Source: Chloroflexota bacterium
GTDB taxonomy: Bacteria > Chloroflexota > UBA6077 > CF-72
Direction of reading: 5' to 3'
DNA: 12,231 nt
Assembly: GCA_019247135.1 (NCBI GenBank)
Contig: JAFAPL010000173.1
Location: 1-12,231 of the forward strand
The first letter of the stretch is position 1. Every line of letters begins with the position of its first letter. The notes beneath the pieces are model-generated. The model was given only the letters and a program-made list of their open reading frames with translations, had not been told where the DNA came from and ran no database searches. Positions 6,563 to 12,231 of this stretch are shown in pieces. A program made the translations under genes and the position numbers.

Positions 6563-7189
6563 TCACTTTCGGCCAGCGGGGTGAAACCGGTGCCGCTCGC
6601 GGAAGACGAGGCCGAGGGCAACAAGAATCAGCCCGACAATTCCCAGGCCGGTTGCTCCCGTTGTCGGCGCATCCCCGGTACGCGGCAGGGTCGAAGCACT
6701 GGGAAGGTCCGCGCAGGCGACATACACGGCCAATTCCTCTGCGGACTTATGCACGTGGAGCGCCTTGGCAGTGGACTCGAGCTGCTGGAGCGATGCGGCC
6801 AACTCAGTCGTCGAGGTGCCGTTGACAACCGGCTGCAGCGAAAACGTCGGCGTCGGGTTCAGGTTGGCGCACGTCCCATCGTGGATGTGCGCGGGCTGTG
6901 CGGCGTCCGGTGGGCCACCCTCAACGCGCAGGTCGACCCGTACTCGACCGTCGCCCAGGTCCGTCAGCACCGCGGTCCCTGTCTGCCCCGAGTTGTTCTG
7001 ACTGTCGAGGTGGACGGTCACACTCGGGGTGCTCTGGGCCAAGACACCTGCCGCCGACAAAACACTCAGAATCAGCGCTGCTCCCAGCGCGGACAGAAGC
7101 TGACCAGTGCTGGCGCCCCGGACCCGGCTCAGCCGCCTGGATCCCGAAGCTCGGGTCGGAACTCGGCTGGCGCTACTCCAGCATGCCAT
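6563..7189 (-). CDS. Secreted SOD-like/CHRD-like domain protein with LPXTG-type surface anchor
   Basis: 208 residues. Residues 18-51 look like a signal peptide (basic start, hydrophobic LLSALGAALILSVLSAAG, cleavage near AQ). Residues 55-162 form one compact beta-rich module. It contains PAHIHDGTC (H101, H103, C107), ALHVHKS (H145, H147) and VYVACADL (C159). The order HxH...C...VH...C resembles the copper-side ligands and disulfide of Cu/Zn superoxide dismutase, and the module also fits bacterial CHRD-like domains. The SOD zinc loop is not evident, so dismutase activity is uncertain. A sortase-type signal follows: LPRTG at 168-172, a hydrophobic segment (about 178-196, GLGIVGLILVALGLVF) and a basic tail. 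This suggests cell-surface display. GGGGGT with a 5-base spacer precedes ATG 7189. The start lies 45 bases after the receptor gene's stop on the same strand, so the two are probably co-transcribed; the same module occurs twice in that protein. Confidence 0.85.
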   Translation of the reverse strand: MACWSSASRVPTRASGSRRLSRVRGASTGQLLSALGAALILSVLSAAGVLAQSTPSVTVHLDSQNNSGQTGTAVLTDLGDGRVRVDLRVEGGPPDAAQPAHIHDGTCANLNPTPTFSLQPVVNGTSTTELAASLQQLESTAKALHVHKSAEELAVYVACADLPSASTLPRTGDAPTTGATGLGIVGLILVALGLVFRERHRFHPAGRK

Positions 7190-7234
7190 CTCGTACCCCC
7201 ATCGATGTGGATGATGAAAGTTGCAGAGCGTGGG

Positions 7235-10150
7235 CTACTGCACGGTCGGGACGTCGGCGCATGCCGTGTAGACCGAGAACTCCTGGTCCGATCTGTGGAC
7301 GTGGATGGCATGCGGGGTCGCGAGCAGCTCCTGGAGGGACACGTCCAGATCGGTCTCCGAAGTGCCGTCGATCACCGGAGGAAGGGTCAAGCGTGGATTG
7401 GGCTGCAGGTTTGCGCACGTGCCATCGTGGATGTGCGCTGGCTGTGGGCTGCTACCTGGCTGGGTACCAACAAGCTGCACCAGGATGTGCACCTTGCCGT
7501 CACCGGTGTCTGTCAGTGTGGCGGTGCCGGTTTCGCCCGAGTTCTGCTGACTGATAACCGGTAGCGTGACACGTTGCGGCTGGCGGGCGATCTGGTCGGC
7601 TGACGGGATGTCAGCGCAGGCCATGTAGACCGAGAACTCCTGGTCGGATCTGTGCGCGTGGACGGCATGCGGGCTCGCCAGCAGCTCCTGGAGGGACACG
7701 TTCAGATCAGTCTCCGAACTGCCATCGATGACCGGGGGAAGGGTCAGACGTGGATTGGGCTGCAGGTCCGCGCACGTGCCATCATGGATATGCGCGGGCT
7801 GTGGGCTGCTGCCCGGCTGGCTGCCGACAAGATGCAGGGCCACATGCACCTGGCCGTTGCCGATGTCGGTCAGCGCCACGGTGCCAGTCTCACCAGAATC
7901 CTGTTGACTGATGACCGGCAACGTCAGATTCCGGGGCTGGCGTGCGATCTCGTGCCGCTCCACGCCCGCGAGCTGTCCGCTGCCACTCGTCTCGCCACCC
8001 ACGATGAGGACCTCGGCAGGCTGGATTAGCGAGGTCGTGTGAAACCGACGCGACTGCATGCTCACGATGGCGGGGGCCCAGCTGTTCGCGGTTGGGTCGT
8101 AAAGTTCAGCCGTATTGCCGCTTTCCTTCAGCCCACCAACCACCAGGACCTGACCACCAGGGAGCGACGTCGCGGTCTGGCCGCTGCGAGCGCTGGCTAG
8201 CGGCGCTGCGACCGACCATGTATTCGTGCCGGGGTCATACCGCTCGGCGGATGCGAGGAACCCTCCGCGGGTAAAACTGTTCGCTCCTCCAACTACGAGC
8301 ACCTGGCCATTGGGCAGGAGATTTGCAGTGTGTTCCAGGCGGCCCTCCGCGAGAGATCCTGCCGGACTCCAGGTGTTGGTGAGGGGATCGTACTTTTCGG
8401 CCGTCGTCTCGGAGTTAGTGCCAAAGCCGCCTACGACGAGAACCTGTCCGTTGGCCAGGAGAGTAGACGTGTGATTGCTTCGCTGACTCGCCATCGTCGC
8501 TGCCGCGGTCCAGCCGTTGGATGCCGGGTCATAGATCTCGACGGAGTCCAGAAATCCCGTCGCCGTCGCGTTGTGTCCACCCGTGACGAGCACCCGTCCG
8601 TCCGTCAAAAGCACTGCGTCGTGATAAGCCCGCGCAGTCGCCAGGGTCCCGGCGGGGGACCAGGCGTTTGTGCCGGGATCGTAGACCTCGGCTGTGTCGA
8701 GATAGTGTGTCTCGGAGTCTTGCCCGCCGACCACGAGCACGTGACCGTCCGACAGTAGCGTTGCCGAGTGGGCAAAGCGGGATGTGGCCAGCGGGCCGGT
8801 GTCGGTCCAGGCGTTGGAGGCCGGGTCGTAGAGCTGCCCCGTCGCAAGCGGCGTAGGGCCATTCTTCCCGCCAACCAGGAGAACCCGCCCGTCATGCAGC
8901 ACAGTGGCGGTGTGCTGGGAGCGCATCGCGGTCGGCGGTGGCTCGGGCGGCCCTGGCTTCGTGTCAATAGCAGTCACCAGCGTCGCGGCTGGTGCGATGG
9001 CGCCAGAGCGGCTCGTGGCCTGGCTGGTGGTGGGCACCGGGACTGCAGGTGCGGAGGTCGCGGGCGCGGCGGTTACAGGCGCGGACGTCTCGGGGGCAGC
9101 GGTTACAGGCGCGGACGTCGCGGAGGCGGCGTCATTGCGTGCGGCGGGTGCGCTTGCCTCTGTGCTGGTGGTCTGTCGCAACCCCAGTAACGGCCAGCCG
9201 CCACCCGTCAGCATGAGCAGGACGCCGACCAGGGCCGCGAGCGCGACCAGGGCGGCGCCGGCAGGGACCCACCTCCGCCACCACGGCGGGGGCGGCGGGG
9301 GCGGCTGTGTCCTGTCCACCCCCGCCTTAGCAACCCCATCCGTTTCGGTGTGACGGTTCGGATCGACAGCGGCTTTCAGGGCCTGACGCATGTCGCTAGC
9401 GTTCCGAAACCGTCGCCCCGGGTCCTTCTCGAGGGCGCGCTGGACAACCGCCTCCAGTGCCGGTGGGACATCGCGGCCGACCTCGCTGAAACGCGGCGGG
9501 CGCGCGTTGAGTACAAGATCGAGCAGCTTCTTAGGGTTGTCGACCTGGAAAGGAGGTCGCGCGGCCAGAAGCTCAAACAGGGTGACGCCGAGCGCGTACA
9601 CGTCGGAGCGATGATCGATCTTTTTGCCGACTGCCTGTTCGGGCGAAATGTACTGGGCCGTGCCCCCAAATGCGTCAGCAATTGTCGCCATGCCAAACTT
9701 CATGACCTTGAGCGTCCCGGAGCGGGTCAGCAGGAGGTTCGGCGGCTTGATGTCTCGATGAAGAACCCGGGCCGCGTGAGCAACCTGTAAGGCTTGCAGC
9801 GCCTGGTCGGCGAGATCGACCGCTTCGTTGATCGGGAGTGCGCCCCGATTGTTCAAGACCTGATCCAGCGTCGACCCCGGTACGGACTCCATGACAAGGT
9901 AGAACCTGCCATTGTCCTCGCCAGCGTCCAGCACCCGCACGATGTGCGAGTCGTTGAGGCCCTCGGCGAGTTGCGCGTCGCTGATGAAAGAGCGGACCAT
10001 GTCCGGGTCTTCACCAAGCTGTTGGACAGTGACGGCGACCGCGACCTCCGCGTTCACACGTAGGTCGCGCGCAAGGTAGAGGTCGGCAAATTGATCTCGC
10101 TTGACCCGGTTCTGGAGCCTGTAGCGGTTGCTCAGCGTGTCCCCGATCAT
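7235..10150 (-). CDS. Membrane receptor: pseudokinase + Kelch propeller + two SOD-like modules
   Basis: 971 residues in a clear order. Residues 1-265 have a bacterial Ser/Thr kinase fold: HRDIKPPN (131-138), ISPEQ (168-172) and HRSDVYALG (180-188) are intact. The usual catalytic set is not. The glycine loop is VKRDQFADLY without glycines, the VAIK lysine is Ala39 (EVAVAVTV), the helix-C position reads ISDAQ with Asp58, and DFG reads KFG (Lys151). It is therefore probably a pseudokinase. A Pro run (283-289) and Trp/Arg cluster precede one membrane span (about 296-316). A Thr/Ala/Pro linker (about 328-400) leads outside the cell. Residues 408-730 carry seven Kelch/galactose-oxidase-like blades, each with variants of GQVLVVGG, LYDP and NTWSPAG. 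Residues 742-850 and 858-970 are tandem SOD-like/CHRD-like modules (HIH, C, H-x-H, C in each). GGAG with an 8-base spacer precedes ATG 10150. A role as a surface sensor or scaffold is inferred. Confidence 0.9.
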   Translation of the reverse strand: MIGDTLSNRYRLQNRVKRDQFADLYLARDLRVNAEVAVAVTVQQLGEDPDMVRSFISDAQLAEGLNDSHIVRVLDAGEDNGRFYLVMESVPGSTLDQVLNNRGALPINEAVDLADQALQALQVAHAARVLHRDIKPPNLLLTRSGTLKVMKFGMATIADAFGGTAQYISPEQAVGKKIDHRSDVYALGVTLFELLAARPPFQVDNPKKLLDLVLNARPPRFSEVGRDVPPALEAVVQRALEKDPGRRFRNASDMRQALKAAVDPNRHTETDGVAKAGVDRTQPPPPPPPWWRRWVPAGAALVALAALVGVLLMLTGGGWPLLGLRQTTSTEASAPAARNDAASATSAPVTAAPETSAPVTAAPATSAPAVPVPTTSQATSRSGAIAPAATLVTAIDTKPGPPEPPPTAMRSQHTATVLHDGRVLLVGGKNGPTPLATGQLYDPASNAWTDTGPLATSRFAHSATLLSDGHVLVVGGQDSETHYLDTAEVYDPGTNAWSPAGTLATARAYHDAVLLTDGRVLVTGGHNATATGFLDSVEIYDPASNGWTAAATMASQRSNHTSTLLANGQVLVVGGFGTNSETTAEKYDPLTNTWSPAGSLAEGRLEHTANLLPNGQVLVVGGANSFTRGGFLASAERYDPGTNTWSVAAPLASARSGQTATSLPGGQVLVVGGLKESGNTAELYDPTANSWAPAIVSMQSRRFHTTSLIQPAEVLIVGGETSGSGQLAGVERHEIARQPRNLTLPVISQQDSGETGTVALTDIGNGQVHVALHLVGSQPGSSPQPAHIHDGTCADLQPNPRLTLPPVIDGSSETDLNVSLQELLASPHAVHAHRSDQEFSVYMACADIPSADQIARQPQRVTLPVISQQNSGETGTATLTDTGDGKVHILVQLVGTQPGSSPQPAHIHDGTCANLQPNPRLTLPPVIDGTSETDLDVSLQELLATPHAIHVHRSDQEFSVYTACADVPTVQ
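7241..7936 (-). repeat. Tandem duplication of the SOD-like module, period 357 bp
   Basis: The two C-terminal modules of the receptor match at the DNA level with an offset of exactly 357 bases (119 codons). For example, GACCGAGAACTCCTGGTC starts at 7271 and again at 7628. Long stretches are identical or nearly so, including the TGGATTGGGCTGCAGGT region. This points to a fairly recent in-frame duplication. The copy in the neighbouring surface-protein gene is much more diverged. Confidence 0.85.
9041..9124 (-). repeat. Short in-frame repeats encoding a Thr/Ala/Pro linker
   Basis: Near-repeats of a 30-base unit (for example GCGGTTACAGGCGCGGACGTC on the plus strand) encode SAPVTAAPETSAPVTAAPAT-like sequence at about residues 343-370 of the receptor. 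Such low-complexity linkers usually act as extended cell-wall spacers and may be O-glycosylated. The unit is prone to length change by slippage. Confidence 0.7.
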
Positions 10151-10596
10151 GCTCCAATCTCCGTGCGCGACAGGCTTGCCGACGCCCGCGAGCGTGCGCC
10201 CAGGGCACGGCTGCGCCCTCTACCCACAATATCGAAATAGAAGACCCGCCGCCGCAGCGCTCCGACTCCATACATATTCTCTACCTACCTCCCACGCACC
10301 GCGGCCACAGTTGGCAGTCGCCGACTCCTGCGCGACCTTCCCCGGTTGGGTCGCACCTCGAAGTACTGAGCGCCCAGCATATGCGAGGCACCGTCACTTC
10401 AAGACACCAAGCATACGCCGAGGCGGCGTCACGTCAAGACACAAGATCTGTGGTTCGAACGGGAGTGTGGAAGCGAGCCCTCAATCGGCACGCCGAGTGA
10501 GCTCAGCCAAGCTAGCGTCGCGAATCAGACCGTGCACGGGCCCAGGAACCTCGGAGTGGTCTTGTCTTCGTTGCCGCGGGAGCGAGGTGAAGTATG
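10151..10596. other. 446-base gap between regulator and receptor genes
   Basis: No convincing gene is seen: the plus-strand frame crossing it (10128-10622) is Arg/Ser/Pro-rich without domain character. It holds the receptor's ribosome binding site (GGAG at 10159-10162, minus strand) and a tandem direct repeat (10376-10444). The receptor promoter must lie here if it is not read through from the regulator gene. Confidence 0.5.
10376..10444. repeat. 34/35-bp tandem direct repeat upstream of the receptor gene
   Basis: Unit 1 (10376-10409) and unit 2 (10410-10444) align with about six differences and one single-base indel. Shared blocks are AGCATA/AGCATAT, GAGGC, CGTCAC and TCAAGACAC. The two TCAAGACAC cores are 35 bases apart, a little over three helical turns. 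The repeats lie about 230-290 bases upstream of the receptor start and downstream of the SARP-like gene. SARP regulators bind direct repeats, so an operator is a reasonable guess, but the spacing is not the classical 11 or 22 bp. Confidence 0.55.
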
Positions 10597-11421
10597 TCAT
10601 GCTCGCTGCATCTCATCATTGACCGCAGTGCGAACTGACTGGAGCCCTGCTACGAGGTCCCGCATTTGTTGAGATGGGCTCAACCCGAGCTCATCTTTGA
10701 TCAGCCGCTGGTAGGCTCGGTACTGGCGTAGCGCTTCGCTATTGTTCTGTTCGGCAAGATGGACACGTATGAGGGTGCGCTGGGCGCTCTCTCTCAGGGG
10801 TTCGGCGGCGACCGCGGCCAACCCCGCTTGCAGCGCCAGACCATACTCGCGTGCGTCTGTCAAGCGTACACACAGCGTGTCGAGGGCGTGGAGTCGTACC
10901 TGCCGAACATGTTCTCGCTCGAAGTGCAACCAATCGTCGTACCAGTCCGGCAACAGGTCGCCGGAGAACGTACCGGGAGAAATGCGTCGGTCGTTGCAGG
11001 CGATGCTACCTCGCTGCAAGCACGCTGCCAGGTCCGTCATTTCGCGGAGGTCGACCGCGACCTGCGGGTCCAACCAGAGGTGCGTCGTCGTCGCTGCCAC
11101 GAGCCGGCACTTCGGCCGTCGTAATCTCCACAGGGCGGACCTCAGGTTGGCCGCCGCCTGCGCATCCGGCGCGTCGAGCCAAAGCGTACCCGCCACGAAG
11201 ACGCGCAACACCGCTCGCTCATGCAGAGCAACAAAAGCCAAAAGTCGCTGCGACGCTGGCGGCAGGTGGACTAGATCAGCGCCACATCTCAGTTCGAAGC
11301 CTCCCAGAATCGAGAGTCGGGCGACAACAGTCGGAGCTTGCCGAGATAGCCCCGGTGTTTTGACCGAAAGCGTGTTGTGCCCACCGATGCCGCCACGTTC
11401 ATGCATGGGTGCGACAGTCAT
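10597..11421 (-). CDS. SARP-type transcriptional regulator (winged helix + BTAD)
   Basis: 274 residues. After a 30-residue flexible leader, residues about 33-120 form an OmpR/PhoB-type winged-helix DNA-binding domain (ARLSILGGFELRCGADLVHL, then RLLAFVALHERAVLR, and ANLRSALWRLRR as the recognition-helix region). Residues about 130-265 form the helical BTAD domain, ending in SEALRQYRAYQRLIKDELGL and SPSQQMRDLVAGL, a typical end of the family. There is no NB-ARC or TPR extension, so this is the short SARP form. ATG 11421 is chosen over the longer frame to 11547 because GGGAG lies 7 bases upstream and the extra N-terminus lacks domain character. It is the first gene of the minus-strand group and may control the receptor and surface-protein genes; the evidence for this is position plus the direct repeat between them. 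Confidence 0.88.
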   Translation of the reverse strand: MTVAPMHERGGIGGHNTLSVKTPGLSRQAPTVVARLSILGGFELRCGADLVHLPPASQRLLAFVALHERAVLRVFVAGTLWLDAPDAQAAANLRSALWRLRRPKCRLVAATTTHLWLDPQVAVDLREMTDLAACLQRGSIACNDRRISPGTFSGDLLPDWYDDWLHFEREHVRQVRLHALDTLCVRLTDAREYGLALQAGLAAVAAEPLRESAQRTLIRVHLAEQNNSEALRQYRAYQRLIKDELGLSPSQQMRDLVAGLQSVRTAVNDEMQRA

Positions 11422-11797
11422 GGGCTGTCTCCCGTCAAAGAAAGCCTGTACTGGCGTTCGATCGTAGCTGGCACGTCGGTGCGGGTCGGCGTTACCGGGC
11501 CATAAGTACGTGAACCTGCGCCTGGCCGCTGCGAAGGCGCGAGTCAACCCGAGCGCCTACATTGGCCTGAGCATTTGCCCGCAGGTGGATCGCGACCTCT
11601 TGGTCGAGTCAGTGCGATGCTCCCCCCGAACGCAATTTTCAAGCTCATTCGTCAGGGTCGGCGAGACAAAGTCCTGGCACGTAGTACCCGATGCGAATCT
11701 GATGCGTACCACCCGGCCCCCCGAAAGGCGTGGGTCACTATACTCGAAGCCGGGCGGGGGTCAAGTGCAGTATGCCGGCGGTGGCGACCACGCCACA
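11422..11797. other. Divergent gap with a long open frame but no start codon
   Basis: The region separates the regulator (minus) from the glycosyltransferase-like gene (plus). The plus-strand frame of the latter is open back to a TAG at about 11465. It has GC-biased third positions in places (KYVNLRLAAAKARVNPSAYI around 11504-11563, LSICPQVDRDLLVESV after it). In-frame starts are GTG 11510 and ATG 11702, both without a ribosome binding site. It may be a true N-terminal extension, a decayed upstream gene, or chance. Promoters for both divergent genes should lie here, but none is clear. Confidence 0.35.
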
Positions 11798-12231
11798 ATG
11801 GACATCCGGGCCTACATGCTCTCGTGCCCGGAGCGCGAGCAGGTTCGCGAGTCGACCCTCGCCAGTCTGGCCGGAACGGATTGGGGCGAGGCACCAGTCA
11901 TTGAGTTGGACCGATCGGAATTCGCGCGTCCAGAAGAGAGGCAGACGCAAACGGCCCTGCGGCTCCTGGAGCGCGCAGTTATGGATACGGCGGAGCTCTT
12001 CCTATTTCTGGAGGATGATCTTCAGTTCAATGTCCATCTTCGGCACAATCTGACCCATTGGTATCCTCTCGAATCCCTGAATTCATCTCCACTGTTTTTC
12101 GGGTCACTTTACAATCCTAATATCTGGGAACTGGAACGAGTCAGCTCGCTGAACTTTTTCGTCGCACATCCCGACTTCGTGTACGGCAGTCAAGCGTTCG
12201 TTCTATCCCGAGAAATGGCCCGGTATATCAT
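11798..12231 (+). CDS. Glycosyltransferase-like protein, partial (3' end outside the window)
   Basis: The frame encodes 144 residues before the window ends. It starts MDIRAYMLSCPEREQVREST and LASLAGTDWGEAPVIELD, then a helix, then ELFLFLEDDLQFNVHLRHNL. The hydrophobic strand followed by LEDD is the metal/nucleotide-sugar (DxD-like) signature of GT-A glycosyltransferases. Later come FFGSLYNPNIWE, FFVAHPDFVYGSQAFVLSRE and MARYI. The YGSQAFVLSR block resembles the acceptor-side strand of family-25-like or related small glycosyltransferases. Start ATG 11798 fits the usual short N-terminus before the first strand, but ATG 11702 is also open. Sugar and acceptor cannot be told. Codons become less GC-rich after about 12000, which may hint at a different origin. 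Confidence 0.72.
   Translation, partial: MDIRAYMLSCPEREQVRESTLASLAGTDWGEAPVIELDRSEFARPEERQTQTALRLLERAVMDTAELFLFLEDDLQFNVHLRHNLTHWYPLESLNSSPLFFGSLYNPNIWELERVSSLNFFVAHPDFVYGSQAFVLSREMARYI

Noticed and set aside
6503..7564. 353-residue open frame on the plus strand
   Set aside because: It lies antisense to the LPXTG protein and the receptor C-terminus, spans both genes, and has no domain character. It results from GC-rich codon bias on the other strand.
9041..9124. Intergenic minisatellite
   Set aside because: The repeats are in frame inside the receptor gene and encode its Thr/Ala/Pro linker.
10221..10290. Sigma-70-like promoter for the receptor gene
   Set aside because: AT-rich patches such as GAATATGTAT on the minus strand are present, but no convincing -35/-10 pair with proper spacing could be identified by eye.
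10376..10444. CRISPR array
   Set aside because: There are only two adjacent, imperfect units with no spacers between them.
10128..10622. 164-residue plus-strand frame in the regulator-receptor gap
   Set aside because: It overlaps the receptor start, contains the tandem repeat, and has no recognisable fold or ribosome binding site.
11422..11547. 42-residue N-terminal extension of the SARP-like regulator
   Set aside because: A well-spaced GGGAG directly precedes ATG 11421, and the extension is a basic, structureless stretch.

Overview
The window looks like an accessory region of a GC-rich chromosome, probably from a Chloroflexota bacterium; an actinobacterium is the main alternative. The pointers are two DUF4157 proteins, a Ser/Thr-kinase-like receptor with a Kelch propeller, a small secreted protein with a SOD-like module and an LPRTG anchor, and a SARP-type BTAD regulator. 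I saw no rRNA, tRNA, CRISPR array, transposase or integrase.

Left part (1-3749). It starts with the decayed 5' part of a class I methyltransferase gene on the minus strand. A small membrane-protein gene on the plus strand follows, and its reading frame appears broken. After about 500 bases without a confident gene comes an intact DUF4157 protein (1694-3037) with an HELAH zinc motif and a C-terminal half that may be a cysteine-hydrolase-like effector. A hairpin then separates it from a decayed minus-strand gene remnant (3150-3584).

Middle (3750-6562). A second intact DUF4157 protein (3750-5510, HELTH) is followed by a peptidoglycan-binding/metallopeptidase-like gene on the same strand. That gene has a strong ribosome binding site but is broken by frameshifts and an in-frame stop. 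The three HExxH-type genes look like an effector cassette of the kind associated with extracellular contractile injection systems (eCIS), but no sheath, tube or baseplate gene lies in the window.

Right part (6563-11421, minus strand). Transcription would run from a SARP-like regulator (11421-10597), through a 446-base gap carrying a 34/35-bp tandem repeat, to a 971-residue receptor and then a 208-residue LPXTG-type surface protein. The receptor has a kinase fold lacking the usual catalytic lysine and DFG aspartate, one membrane span, a Thr/Ala/Pro linker, a seven-blade Kelch propeller and two tandem SOD-like modules. The surface protein carries a third copy of that module. The shared module and the 45-base spacing make the last two genes a likely functional pair at the cell surface. 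This pseudokinase/Kelch/SOD-like array is the most novel-looking system in the window.

Right edge (11798-12231). The start of a glycosyltransferase-like gene runs off the end.

Several genes here are broken. This could be true decay in an accessory island or indel errors in the assembly, and the sequence alone cannot separate the two.
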